A DNA stretch of 64,000 nt from Bacteroidia bacterium (GCA_016787785.1 JAEUTO010000006.1:744001-808000); one strand, 5' to 3'; shown: positions 9,137 through 18,990, numbered from the stretch's first letter. A program made the numbers and translations. Notes: generated by a model from the sequence alone, not told the origin.

Positions 9137-12100
9137 CTAACGATTTAATAATGCTGCAGCTTCTGCTCCGTAAACTTTTTTACCGTCTTTGTAAACAGTA
9201 ATAAATGCATCTGTAATGCCAATACTAACGGCTTGCTCTTTTAATGTTTTAGCAAATTTAGCGTCTGTAAAATTACCAATGTTGTAAATGTATAAACCGT
9301 TAATTAATTTATTCTCAACCGGCCATGCTTTAATAGCAGAGAACTTTGCAGCAACATCATTAGGAACTTGTTTACTGTAGGCACCTATTTGTACTTTGAA
9401 GCTAACACCTTCTTCATTTGCTTTAACACCGTTTTCAGGCGTTGCAGTAGGGTAAGTAGTTACACCGTTTGTAAATGGTTGTACAGTTGTTGTAACAGCC
9501 GGCGTATTATTTACAGGGGTATTGTTTGCAGGTGTGTTGTTTACCGGTGTATTGTTTACCGGAGTATTATTTACCGCACCACCTTCAGGGAACACGATTG
9601 GATTTTGTGTTTCTAATTTCACGGTAGAATCGTTTGCTTTTTTGTCTTTACCCTCTGCAAACGTTATACGTTTTCCATTTAAGTATGCGCTTACAAATGC
9701 ATCGCGAACGTAACTTTCTGCAACTCTTCTCTTATCTGTTAATAATCGTTCAGGATCGGCATAAATACCGGCAGTGTAACGGTACAAGCCGCTAGGCAAT
9801 TTTTCGCTGAAAATAGGGCCAAGACCTTTTAGCTGGCCTTTTGTTACCTGTCTGTTGTAAACGCCAATTTGCACAGTAAATAATAAACCGTTTATCTTCT
9901 CTAATTCCTTAGTTACGGTAACTGGTTCTGTTATATTAAAATTAGTTTCTGTAACTGTGGTGGCATTTACTTTAGGTACATTTGAGTTGGCTGTAATACC
10001 TGCAGATGTTGGCGCGTTATTGTCAATCGTTTTTCCTTCTTTATTTAATAATTCAATTGCTTCTGCAAGCGTAACGCGTTTGCCATTAAAATAAGCAACC
10101 ACAAAAGCATCGTTATAACCTAAATTGCGAAGATCGTTTTTAACAGCACTTGCATTTTCGAACTTAACGAAGTTACCTGCGGTGTAACGGATATAACCGT
10201 TACCAACAGTTTCGCCGTTAAGCGGACTCAAACCTTGAAAGGCATCGTTTGCTAATTGATTCTTAAAGGCGCCAATCTGTACCCTGAATACCAACCCGTC
10301 AGGCATTTTAGAATCGATAGGAATTGGTTTAGCAGCGTTATATGCATTACCCGAAACAACTTCAAGACCTTCGATCTTAACTGTGCCTTTGGTATTGTTT
10401 ACAGCAGGATTGGTTGTGTTATTATTGGTTGTGTTGTTACCGTTATTTCTTGGGTTATTGTTGGTGGTATTATTGCCGTTATTTCTTGGGTTATTATTGG
10501 TTGTGTTGTTGCCGTTATTTCTAGGGTTGTTATTTGTTGTGTTGTTACCGTTATTTCTAGGGTTATTATTTGTTGTGTTATTACCGTTAGTTCTTGGATT
10601 ATTATTAGGTGTATTATTGCCGTTAGTTCTTGGGTTATTATTAGCAACAACTTTATCGCCTGTAATTTTATTTAATTGATTAACAGCGGCATCGCCAGTT
10701 TTTGCTGCTAAAGTAAGTAATTTGGCTTTTTCAGTTGGGTTTTGTTCTGTTGTAGATTTAATTAATAAACGTTTTGATTCTGCATTTAATTCGTCAGCAT
10801 TTTGTTTTACAATTTTTTCATCAGCTGTTAAATTTTTTGGAACATACGTTTTTGCAGTTTCATATTCTAAACTTAAAGCATTGGTCAAATTAGTTAATTC
10901 TAACGCTTGTTTATTCTGAACCTGTTTTTGTTTTTGCGCTAAGTTTGGAGGTAAATTAGATGTTGCGTTATTATCAATAGTTGCAGGTTTAACTACATAA
11001 TCAGGATATGTTTTCTTAAGTTCTGTAATTAATTGATTTTGTTTGATCAACAATTCAGCTTCTTTTTCTTCGGCATTGCTTAATGCGCCGATTTTAGCCG
11101 CTGTGTTGGTTTGCGCATTTGCTTCTTCTCTTAATTTTTGTGCTTGCGTTTTTAATACCGCAACTTCATTATTTTTTTGTTCTAATTCGGTGGTTAGAGT
11201 AGGGTTATCAGTTTTTAATTTGGTTAACAACTCAGTAATGGCATTGTTATTTGTTTTATAATCAATCGCATTACTTTGCTCGTTTAAAGTTGAAGCTTCT
11301 ACTTTTTTGTCGTTTGAAGTATTCTCTAACGCATTTGCCTGAGCAATAAGACTATCTTTTTCAGCACCAGAAGCAGTATTAGCTTTTGTTTTTAATTCTG
11401 AAGATTTATTACTCAAGCCTTCGGCTTCAACGGTCAATGCCTCTGCTTTTGATTTAAGTTCTGCTGGGTTTACATTTATTGCAGTTGCATTTGGGTTTTG
11501 ATCTTTATAGGCTTTGATCTCTGCTTCAACAGTATTATTTTCCTGATCGGTATTTTTTAATTCAGTGATCGCATTATTTTTTAAACGATTGGCTTGTGGA
11601 TTTTTAAGTGTTGTTGGTGTTTTATTCTCAAAATAACCTAAGATCTGGTTGGCTGTTGTATCTGTTTTTCCTAATTCATTTACGCTAAAGGTTTTTGTAT
11701 CTACGACTTTTACAGTTGCAGCAGTTGTATTATCTTTTGTAGCAGAAGAAGTAGTTGTTGCAGTAGCATTGTCTTTTGTAGAATTATCTTTTACACTAGT
11801 TGTAGCTGTGGCAGTTGAATTGTCTTTAATTGCAGTATCTTTTGTAGTGTTGTCTTTTGTAGAGTTATCCTTTGCGTTATTATCTGCGGTTGAGTTATCT
11901 TTCGTGCTGTTATCCTTTGTTGAATTGTCTTTAGTGCTATTGTCTTTAGTTGTGTTGGCAGCAATTTGGTTGTTCACTTTCTTGTTCAAAGCATTCAATT
12001 GATTTATAGCTTCCAGTTGTTTTTTTGTAGCCGCTATAAGGTCATTTAATTTTTCGTTATTGTTGGTACCGGCGTCTGATTTCTGTTTAAGACCTGTTGC

Positions 12101-15100
12101 TGCAGTTACTTTATTGTTTGCAGCAATAGATTCGCTTTTTAGGCTTGGTGTATTTGCAATAATTGTTTCGTTTGGTTTTAAGCTATTATTTAATTGTTCT
12201 ATTTCTAAGACGTTGGCTTCATATAATTTCTGATAAGCTGCCATCTTGGTAACTGCTAAACTGTTTAACTCAGTATTAACGGTTTCGAGTTTGGCGTTTA
12301 CAGTATTGTCTTCTTTAACTACTTTAATAGATGAAGTAGAAGTTATAGCAGTTTTTAAAGTAGCTGTTGGGTCTGATTTTTTAAGTAGGTTAAGTGCTTC
12401 CAGTTGCTTATTAAGAGCCCAGGCTTCTTTTTCTTCAGCATTACTCATGCTTCCTAATTTTGCACCTGCGTTTGGTAAAGAATTAGCTTCGACTCTTATA
12501 TTGGCAGCTTGTTTGAAAGCAACAGTCGCTTCGTCGTTCATTTTCTTTGCAGCTTCAATATCTGCGTCGGATGATTTTTTATTAGCAATCAGCGTATTTA
12601 TATTGTCAAGATTGGTGTTATAAATTGCATTATTATCGTTCATGGCAATTTCAGCAGCTTTCAAATTCTTCTCGTTACCCTCGTCTTCTGCTTTTTTTGC
12701 TTCTGTTAAGAGTGTTTCCTTTTCTGCACCGGTTTTGGCTTGCGCATCATTTTTTAATTTTTGTGCTTTGGCATACAACTCTTCTGCTTCGATATTTAAT
12801 TGTGCTGGCGTTACGTTGGTCGAATTTGTTGTAATATCTGATTTTTGAAGTTCGGTTTTGGTGCTGGCGATAATATCTTTTAATTTCTTTTGTTGCGCAA
12901 CCGCGTCGTTAATTTTTGAATCAGCTTCTATTTTTAATTTTTGCGCGTCTACATTTTGATACGAGTTGTATTCAAAGTTAGCATTGTCATTTGTGTTTAA
13001 CTGATTGTTAAGTTCATCCAAATTTTTAATTGCCTCTCCGTTATTCTTAGCAGTTATAGGATTTAGGTTAATTGTTTTTTCATTTGGATTAGAGGTGGTA
13101 GTATTATTTTTTGCTATCTCAGCATTTAAAACCTGCACTTGTTTGTTGTTATTTGCAATTAAAAGGTTGTTCTCTTTTTTAGAAGCTTCTAATTGTTTTA
13201 TTTCGTTGGTTATATTTTGTTTGGCTGTTGCAGTTTTGGCGGTTAATAATTCTTTTTTGTCTTTTGCAATTGCAGCATCAATTTCTTTATTATAATTTAA
13301 AATTTGTTTATTGCTTTCAATATAATTTTGCGGATTATTTACATCCGTTACCGCAATTTTATCTTTGTATTTTTCTTCTAATACCTTATCAGCAATTTTA
13401 TTTGAGGCTGTTGCCGTAGCGTTTGTATTAGTTCCAATTGCACTGGTTGTTCCTGTGGCACTTGCTGTAGTTGTATTAATGGCATTTGTTTTGGCAGCAG
13501 CAATTGTTTCCGTCTTAACTTTTGTTGCAATATCCAATTCATTTTTTAAAGTGGCCAGTTCATCATTTAATTTTTTTATTTCAACCTGGTTTTGCGCAAC
13601 TTGTTTTTCTTTTTCTATTTGTTCAGCTTTAAGTTCAGTTATCTGGTTATTTATAACTTCTTTATCTTTTTTCTTTTTTGTTTTTGCTAACTCAGCTTCA
13701 TTATTAGCTACTTCCGTTTTAATTTCCTCTATGTTGGTTGTAGCAGCAGTATTCTTTTTTTCAACTATTGCTAGTTCTTTTTCTTTTTGCTCTACATTTT
13801 CTTTAATTGATTTGTAAAGGCTCTCAGAGGTTTTTTCTTTAGTTGATAACGCAGCTATTTGCTTTTGCAGATCATCCAGTTTTGCTAACGACTCTGTATT
13901 GTTCTTGTTTTTATTAATGTTTATTTTTTCAAGCTCATTTGCATATTGTTCATTTAAGATGGCTTCTTTTTGTTTGTTGGCTGCATCTTCCTTTAAAGAA
14001 TTAGCAAAATTTAAGATCTTATTTGCCGTTGCCAGTTCATTTTCTCCCTCAGCTTTAATGGCATTGCCTTTTTCTATCTCTTTATTTTTTTCATCCTCGT
14101 TGGTAATATTCTGCGCATTCTTTACGATATCTTCACCTTCTTTTATTTTTTTGTCAGCTTCAATTTTCTTTTGCTCGCCTAATTGTTCAGCATCCCATTC
14201 GTCCTGCTGTAACTGGGCAGCTTCTTTTTTAGAATCGTTTGCATCTTGTTTGGCAATATCCACCAGTTGTTTATTAGAAACCGCTGCTACTGTTTTTGTG
14301 GCAGCTATACTTGTTGTGTTTACCGCTGCCTTAGTTGTTGTATCAATACCTGCATCTACAACTGTTGGCCCCGTTGTAGTATTTGTATTTACTGCTACAT
14401 TATTCTTCGCAGTTGTATCAATTACTGTGGGACCAAGTTTGTTTTGTCCTTCGTTCACATCAAGTTTCGATTTTTTCTCGATTAGTTTTAAATATTGCAG
14501 GTAACTATCATCTGTAGGCGTCTCGTCAAAATAGTTCAGGATCTTTAGAATTCCTTTATCGTAAGATATAGTTTGTTTTAACGGTCTTGAGTTTGTAGCA
14601 AGTGGCAAACCAACTCTTTCTGATTGTGTTTTTAAACCCGGTGTTTCAACAGTATATAATAGTTTAGCGCCATTTGGAAGCTCCATTAAGTAATTACCAT
14701 TGTCTTCTGCCTCATACACACCAACAATTTCACCATTGCCCATGTTTTTAACGGTAACCTTACTTTTTAAACTTTGTTGCGCATTTTCTTTTACAACCGT
14801 TCCTTTAAGTACCAAAATATCTATGATCTTACGCTCTGTGTTTATTTTTAATACATCTATTTTTCCGGGAGGGCTTTGACGGCCGGTACTAAAGTAAGCT
14901 ACTTTTTCAAGTGAGTCAGTCACATACAAATAATCATCGTCCGGTGAATTAATAGGAAACTCAAGGTTCATGGGTTGTGTCCACGAGTCGGTTGCTTCAA
15001 TATAATCTGATTTAAAAATATCATAACCGCCCATACCGTTATGGCCTTTACTGGCGAAATAAAGTGTACGCCCGTTTGGATGCAGAAAAGGATAATCCTC

Positions 15101-15898
15101 ATCGTAATCGGTATTTATACCATTTAGTTTTACAGGTTTTGCAAACTCGCCATTAGCTAATTTAATAGCGTAATAGATATCTTTGCTGGTTGTGTTATCG
15201 CCGTAGCTACTAAAAAAAACCTTGTCGGCACTTCGTGGTAAATAAACAACCGATTTTTCTTTTTTTCTTTTATCGGCGCCGGTTCTAAAAGTTTCTGGTT
15301 TGATTAAAAGTTTGCCACCAATATCTTTCAGATCATAACTTCTAAAATAATCGGCTTCATTTAATTGTTTTTTTGATTTTATTTCAAGATCGGATAGGTT
15401 ACTTAACAGGCGTTTACCATAGCCGCAGGAAATAATTTCCCTATCTACCATTAATTTTTTTTGTTTTGAGGAGGAGCCAACTTGTTTATATTCGTTATAA
15501 TATTTAATGGCTTGATCAAACATATAATTTATGTGATACGCTTTACCTAAATAGAATTTTACTTCTTTAGATGCCTCTTCTCCGCGGCTATTTGCAAACG
15601 TGAGGTAGGGGAGACATTTCTTTTTGTCGGGCTCGCTATAGATCATGCAAACACCCAATCTAAAATTGTATTCAGGATCTTTTGGATAATTTGCAACTAA
15701 TTGCGCGTAGAGCTTGTAGGCCTTGGTAAACTCATCCTCTTCAAAAAGTTTATCGGCTTCTTTTTTAATATCTTCTATAGAAACATTTTGTGAAAAAACA
15801 GGGCAAGAAATTATCAGTGTCAATAAAACGATCGTTTTTTTAACAATTTTCAGTTCGGGTAATAAAACGTGTAATAAGGTATTAAACCTTAATCTCAT
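9137..15898 (-). CDS. giant exported TPR/PD40/coiled-coil protein with three SPOR-like domains
   Basis: A 2253-residue protein. Residues 1-40 form a signal peptide with a long n-region (hydrophobic TIVLLTLIISCPVFSQ). TPR-like helices follow (about 40-150), then PD40/WD40-like repeats (about 210-330: KVFFSSYGDN..., TLYFASKGHNGMGGYDIFKS), and a carboxypeptidase-regulatory-like stretch near 370-420. Residues ~520-1750 are Ala/Glu/Lys/Asn-rich helix with recurring modules of the type GAEKexLLxxAkxxE. Low-complexity tracts of KDNST (~1318-1380) and NNNPRxNGNNT (~1753-1824) interrupt them. Three SPOR-like domains follow, each starting FxVQIGxY/F (about residues 1868, 2009 and 2167) and ending in a DAFVxAYxNGKRV-type strand. 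SPOR domains bind denuded peptidoglycan, so I infer a periplasmic, wall-bound scaffold. No OmpA domain and no T9SS tail are present. Confidence 0.8.
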   Translation of the reverse strand: MRLRFNTLLHVLLPELKIVKKTIVLLTLIISCPVFSQNVSIEDIKKEADKLFEEDEFTKAYKLYAQLVANYPKDPEYNFRLGVCMIYSEPDKKKCLPYLTFANSRGEEASKEVKFYLGKAYHINYMFDQAIKYYNEYKQVGSSSKQKKLMVDREIISCGYGKRLLSNLSDLEIKSKKQLNEADYFRSYDLKDIGGKLLIKPETFRTGADKRKKEKSVVYLPRSADKVFFSSYGDNTTSKDIYYAIKLANGEFAKPVKLNGINTDYDEDYPFLHPNGRTLYFASKGHNGMGGYDIFKSDYIEATDSWTQPMNLEFPINSPDDDYLYVTDSLEKVAYFSTGRQSPPGKIDVLKINTERKIIDILVLKGTVVKENAQQSLKSKVTVKNMGNGEIVGVYEAEDNGNYLMELPNGAKLLYTVETPGLKTQSERVGLPLATNSRPLKQTISYDKGILKILNYFDETPTDDSYLQYLKLIEKKSKLDVNEGQNKLGPTVIDTTAKNNVAVNTNTTTGPTVVDAGIDTTTKAAVNTTSIAATKTVAAVSNKQLVDIAKQDANDSKKEAAQLQQDEWDAEQLGEQKKIEADKKIKEGEDIVKNAQNITNEDEKNKEIEKGNAIKAEGENELATANKILNFANSLKEDAANKQKEAILNEQYANELEKININKNKNNTESLAKLDDLQKQIAALSTKEKTSESLYKSIKENVEQKEKELAIVEKKNTAATTNIEEIKTEVANNEAELAKTKKKKDKEVINNQITELKAEQIEKEKQVAQNQVEIKKLNDELATLKNELDIATKVKTETIAAAKTNAINTTTASATGTTSAIGTNTNATATASNKIADKVLEEKYKDKIAVTDVNNPQNYIESNKQILNYNKEIDAAIAKDKKELLTAKTATAKQNITNEIKQLEASKKENNLLIANNNKQVQVLNAEIAKNNTTTSNPNEKTINLNPITAKNNGEAIKNLDELNNQLNTNDNANFEYNSYQNVDAQKLKIEADSKINDAVAQQKKLKDIIASTKTELQKSDITTNSTNVTPAQLNIEAEELYAKAQKLKNDAQAKTGAEKETLLTEAKKAEDEGNEKNLKAAEIAMNDNNAIYNTNLDNINTLIANKKSSDADIEAAKKMNDEATVAFKQAANIRVEANSLPNAGAKLGSMSNAEEKEAWALNKQLEALNLLKKSDPTATLKTAITSTSSIKVVKEDNTVNAKLETVNTELNSLAVTKMAAYQKLYEANVLEIEQLNNSLKPNETIIANTPSLKSESIAANNKVTAATGLKQKSDAGTNNNEKLNDLIAATKKQLEAINQLNALNKKVNNQIAANTTKDNSTKDNSTKDNSTKDNSTADNNAKDNSTKDNTTKDTAIKDNSTATATTSVKDNSTKDNATATTTSSATKDNTTAATVKVVDTKTFSVNELGKTDTTANQILGYFENKTPTTLKNPQANRLKNNAITELKNTDQENNTVEAEIKAYKDQNPNATAINVNPAELKSKAEALTVEAEGLSNKSSELKTKANTASGAEKDSLIAQANALENTSNDKKVEASTLNEQSNAIDYKTNNNAITELLTKLKTDNPTLTTELEQKNNEVAVLKTQAQKLREEANAQTNTAAKIGALSNAEEKEAELLIKQNQLITELKKTYPDYVVKPATIDNNATSNLPPNLAQKQKQVQNKQALELTNLTNALSLEYETAKTYVPKNLTADEKIVKQNADELNAESKRLLIKSTTEQNPTEKAKLLTLAAKTGDAAVNQLNKITGDKVVANNNPRTNGNNTPNNNPRTNGNNTTNNNPRNNGNNTTNNNPRNNGNNTTNNNPRNNGNNTTNNNPRNNGNNTTNNNTTNPAVNNTKGTVKIEGLEVVSGNAYNAAKPIPIDSKMPDGLVFRVQIGAFKNQLANDAFQGLSPLNGETVGNGYIRYTAGNFVKFENASAVKNDLRNLGYNDAFVVAYFNGKRVTLAEAIELLNKEGKTIDNNAPTSAGITANSNVPKVNATTVTETNFNITEPVTVTKELEKINGLLFTVQIGVYNRQVTKGQLKGLGPIFSEKLPSGLYRYTAGIYADPERLLTDKRRVAESYVRDAFVSAYLNGKRITFAEGKDKKANDSTVKLETQNPIVFPEGGAVNNTPVNNTPVNNTPANNTPVNNTPAVTTTVQPFTNGVTTYPTATPENGVKANEEGVSFKVQIGAYSKQVPNDVAAKFSAIKAWPVENKLINGLYIYNIGNFTDAKFAKTLKEQAVSIGITDAFITVYKDGKKVYGAEAAALLNR
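10427..10642 (-). repeat. six tandem 36-bp units encoding NNNPR(T/N)NGNNT(T/P)
   Basis: Six in-frame 36-bp units lie inside the giant gene, just before the first SPOR-like domain. Unit length is a multiple of three, so gain or loss of copies would change linker length without a frameshift. Units are highly similar at DNA level, with a Thr/Asn variation at the sixth residue. Confidence 0.9.
11760..11947 (-). repeat. degenerate 15-bp tandem repeat encoding KDNST
   Basis: About ten copies of a KDNST/KDNTT/ADNNA-type pentapeptide, partly interrupted by Ala/Thr-rich stretches, are encoded in the middle of the giant protein. The codons vary (GAC/GAT, AGC/TCA/TCT/TCC), which suggests an older repeat than the 36-bp array. 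Confidence 0.8.
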
Positions 15899-16030
15899 AA
15901 AATCAATTGTCGTAAAATTAATAATATTATTAGAAAAGTGCTATATTAATTAAGATGCTATAACTAATTTATTTCCATACTAGTTGTGTTAAAAATAGGA
16001 TAAATTATTAATAATTTAAAATTAATGGAT

Positions 16031-16038
16031 TATATTTG
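16031..16038 (+). promoter_or_regulatory. -7 element TATATTTG of the first T9SS cargo gene
   Basis: Exact TAnnTTTG match 29 nt before the ATG at 16068. The -33 region is AT rich without a clear TTTG. Confidence 0.5.
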
Positions 16039-16067
16039 CCCATTAACCTTTAAAAACCATAAACAAA

Positions 16068-17096
16068 ATGATTAAAAAATTACTTATTGTTGCTTCAGTT
16101 GCTTTAACAGTAACTGCTAGCGCTCAAACAAGCAAAACAGTTAATTCTCAAGGCATTGCTACTGAACTAACGAATTTACCAACTTCAAACGCTAAATCAT
16201 CATCAGCTCCTGGTTGTGTTTTAGTTTCAACTCAAACTGGTACAGCTGCTGTTATTAATACTGCTGCTCCATGTGTAACAACATCACCTTTTGGTGGCTT
16301 TGTTAACGGAACAAACTGCTATGGTGACTTAGAAAAAGCAAATTACTTTGCTCCAACTACTTTTTCTGCCGTTACAGGACCAACAATTACAAGTGTATTA
16401 GTTACTTTCTTTAAAACTCCGGGTCATGGTACTTCAGGAACAACAAACACGGTTGCTTTGAATATTTATAATGGTTCAATGGCTTCTGGTCCAACAGGTG
16501 CTCCATTAGCTTCGGTTACGGCTTCATTAGCTCAATTGATCGCTTTATCATCACCAACTTTATCTAGCTTTACTTATACTTTTAACTTATCTACACCAAT
16601 CGTAGCTCCGGCTGCAGGTTTTTTCGCAGCTATGACAGTTCCAAACGCTCCTGGCGATACAATCGTTATTGTTAATCAATCTGCTGCTCCTGCAAACTTA
16701 GGTTGGGAAAAACAAACTCCAAGTACTTGGGTTGATATGGGTACTGCTGCTGGTTGGGGAACTTCTTACAAAGCAAACTTATCTTTCTACCCTGTTATTT
16801 GCGGAAGTAACGTTATTACTGGTATTTCTAAGAACTTAGGGTTAAGCAAAGACGTTAAAATTATGCCAAATCCATCTACTGGATTAGTAAATTTAACTGT
16901 TTCTTTAGCAAACACACAAGATCTTAACGTAACTGTAACTAACGCTTTAGGACAAGTTATAGTAAACAACAATTACAATTCAGTTTTATCTGAAGTAATT
17001 GCATTAGACCTTACAAACCAAACCAACGGTGTTTATTTTGTTACTGTTAGTAATGGAAAAGACAAAATGGTACAACGTTTGATCTTAAATAAATAA
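16068..17096 (+). CDS. T9SS-dependent secreted protein of unknown function
   Basis: A 342-residue protein. It has a Sec signal peptide (MIKKLLIVASVALTVTASAQ), a Ser/Thr/Ala/Pro-rich beta-type body of about 230 residues with several cysteines, and a C-terminal type A T9SS sorting domain of about 75 residues: KIMPNPSTGLVNLTVS, then LNVTVTNALGQVIVN and GVYFVTVSNGKDKMVQRLILNK. The tail directs export across the outer membrane and usually attachment to the cell surface. No catalytic domain is recognised. It has its own promoter and terminator and sits beside a second T9SS cargo gene. Confidence 0.85.
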   Translation: MIKKLLIVASVALTVTASAQTSKTVNSQGIATELTNLPTSNAKSSSAPGCVLVSTQTGTAAVINTAAPCVTTSPFGGFVNGTNCYGDLEKANYFAPTTFSAVTGPTITSVLVTFFKTPGHGTSGTTNTVALNIYNGSMASGPTGAPLASVTASLAQLIALSSPTLSSFTYTFNLSTPIVAPAAGFFAAMTVPNAPGDTIVIVNQSAAPANLGWEKQTPSTWVDMGTAAGWGTSYKANLSFYPVICGSNVITGISKNLGLSKDVKIMPNPSTGLVNLTVSLANTQDLNVTVTNALGQVIVNNNYNSVLSEVIALDLTNQTNGVYFVTVSNGKDKMVQRLILNK

Positions 17097-17113
17097 TTTT
17101 ATTTAATTTTTTT

Positions 17114-17147
17114 AAAACCCTCTCCGATCATTCGGAGGGGGTTTTTT
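17114..17147 (+). terminator. intrinsic terminator
   Basis: AAAACCCTCTCCGA (17114-17127) pairs with TCGGAGGGGGTTTT (17132-17145), followed by further T residues, directly after the first T9SS cargo gene. Confidence 0.9.
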
Positions 17148-17248
17148 ATTTAAATGGGTTTAGAAAACCCTTACTGTCCCAAGTCTTCCCCAAACTGTTA
17201 AAAATATATTTAAATTATTTATTTTCTGAAACGGATTTATTTTTTTTA

Positions 17249-17256
17249 TACATTTG
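17249..17256 (+). promoter_or_regulatory. -7 element TACATTTG of the second T9SS cargo gene
   Basis: Exact TAnnTTTG match 30 nt before the ATG at 17287, the same spacing as for the neighbouring cargo gene. A weak TTCTG is found near -33. Confidence 0.5.
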
Positions 17257-17286
17257 GTACTTAAACATCTTAAAAACTAAAAAAAC

Positions 17287-18969
17287 ATGAAAAAAATTAC
17301 TTTAGCGATTTTTGCTGTTGTGGCTTCAATATCTGCTGGTTTTGGCCAGGCAAATATGATCCATACAGCTCCTGCAACTACTTCTGCAAATGGTACTTCT
17401 GGTAACAGGGGTCCAAACGGAACTACTGGCCACACGGTAATGAGAGCAATGTACAATGTTCCAGCTGCTGAAATGGCTCCAATTACAACAAATACAAGTT
17501 TAACTTCATTTGGATTTGTTTTAACCAGTGGTGTTCCTACTGCTGCAACCGGTACAATTACTGTTTATTTACAAAATTCAAGTTCATCTACTTATACCGC
17601 AGGTACTACTTGGTCAACTGCTGGTATGACTCAGGTTTATTCAGGTCCTTACACTATCCCTGTTGGTGCTTCAGCTGCAAATATTGACTTCACGTTCCCG
17701 TCGTCTTTCCCGTATACAGGTGGTGCATTAAATGTAGCGTATGAATATACAGCTGCCACTACTGCCGCTAACCCTGCAATTTATACATGTTACACAAGTG
17801 CTGCTACCGGTGGTGCAACTGGTGCTTCTGCAACTATTACAGCTCCAACACTTGGTACTACAACATTCCGTCCGTTATACCGTTTTGGTACGCCAAACAC
17901 GTATACTAACGAAATTATCGTTCAAAGTGTAAAAGCTCCGGGTAAATACCCAACTACTTTTGCAACTCCTCAAGCTGTAACTGCAGTAATTATGAATGGA
18001 AGTAACATTACTAAAACTAACATTGCTGTTGGTTTAAGTATTACTGGTGCTAATCCATTCACAAATGCTCAATTCATAGGTTCTTTAGCTGCTGGTGCTA
18101 CTACAACTGTAACTTTTGCTTCTGCTCCTACAACAGTTATGGGTATCCAAACAGTTTCAGTAGGTACTTTACCTGATGAGAACAACTTAAACAACACGAT
18201 TACACAAACTCAAAGCGTTACTTGTGACGTTTGGGCTTACAATCCACCGTCAGGTTCTTACACTGCAGGTGTTGGTTTTGGAACTGGTTCTGGTATCATT
18301 TCTAGTCAATTTGCTACTCCTGTTGCTTCAACAATTACTTCGGTTCGTTTAGCCGTTTCAACAGATACAGCAACTCCTGGTAACTCTATCTCAGGTGTGT
18401 TATTAAACACAGCCGGTGCAATTATTGCGCAAACTAATACTATCGTTGTAACTCCAGGTATGTTAGGTACATTCCAAACCTTAAATTTTACAACTCCACA
18501 AGCTTTAACTGCTAGTACTATTTATTATACAGGTCTTGCACAAGCTGCAAATGCTACTGCATGGTACCCTGTAGGTTCGCAAGCAACTCCGGTTACTCCA
18601 ACTAATTATTATACATCTGCATTAACAGCTACAGCTGCTCCGGCTTTCTTAACAAGTAACTTAGGTTATTTTGGTATCGAAGCAGTGTTCACAAGCACTT
18701 GCGGATCTGTTGGTCTTGCTGAATTAGTTGCTGCATCTAAAGTTGCTGTTTATCCTAACCCAACTGTTAATGGTAAAACTACTATTGCTGGTTTAGAAGG
18801 AACTAACACAATTTCAGTTTACAACATGTTAGGTCAATCAGTTTTAACTTTAACTTCTGATAGAGAAGTAGTTTCAATTGATCTTTCTAGCCAACCTTTA
18901 GGTAACTATTTAGTAAGAGTTACTGATTCTAATAAAGCTACTAAGACAGTTAAAATTATCAATCAATAA
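17287..18969 (+). CDS. T9SS-dependent secreted beta-rich protein
   Basis: A 560-residue protein. The signal peptide ends near residue 20 (MKKITLAIFAVVASISAGFGQ). The body is Thr/Ala/Gly/Ser-rich with alternating beta-strand character and only a few cysteines, consistent with repeated Ig-like or jelly-roll folds. A T9SS type A tail starts about residue 485 (KVAVYPNPTVNGKTTI ... ISVYNMLGQSVLTL ... GNYLVRVTDSNKATKTVKIINQ). No enzyme motif is visible, so an adhesin or surface-layer role is an inference only. Codon use is biased towards a few codons (GCT, ACT, GGT), which fits high expression. Confidence 0.82.
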   Translation: MKKITLAIFAVVASISAGFGQANMIHTAPATTSANGTSGNRGPNGTTGHTVMRAMYNVPAAEMAPITTNTSLTSFGFVLTSGVPTAATGTITVYLQNSSSSTYTAGTTWSTAGMTQVYSGPYTIPVGASAANIDFTFPSSFPYTGGALNVAYEYTAATTAANPAIYTCYTSAATGGATGASATITAPTLGTTTFRPLYRFGTPNTYTNEIIVQSVKAPGKYPTTFATPQAVTAVIMNGSNITKTNIAVGLSITGANPFTNAQFIGSLAAGATTTVTFASAPTTVMGIQTVSVGTLPDENNLNNTITQTQSVTCDVWAYNPPSGSYTAGVGFGTGSGIISSQFATPVASTITSVRLAVSTDTATPGNSISGVLLNTAGAIIAQTNTIVVTPGMLGTFQTLNFTTPQALTASTIYYTGLAQAANATAWYPVGSQATPVTPTNYYTSALTATAAPAFLTSNLGYFGIEAVFTSTCGSVGLAELVAASKVAVYPNPTVNGKTTIAGLEGTNTISVYNMLGQSVLTLTSDREVVSIDLSSQPLGNYLVRVTDSNKATKTVKIINQ

Positions 18970-18990
18970 TTTTAATTAACATAATTTCTA

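Noticed and set aside
10427-10642. Regularly spaced 36-bp repeats resembling a CRISPR array
   Set aside because: The units are directly adjacent with no unique spacers, lie in frame inside a coding region and encode a clean dodecapeptide. No cas genes are present.
11043-14504. Several long plus-strand open frames (100-200 codons) opposite the giant gene
   Set aside because: They are antisense shadows of an Ala/Lys/Glu/Asn-rich coding sequence; their products are hydrophobic, Ser/Phe/Leu/Val-rich, without start signals or family motifs.
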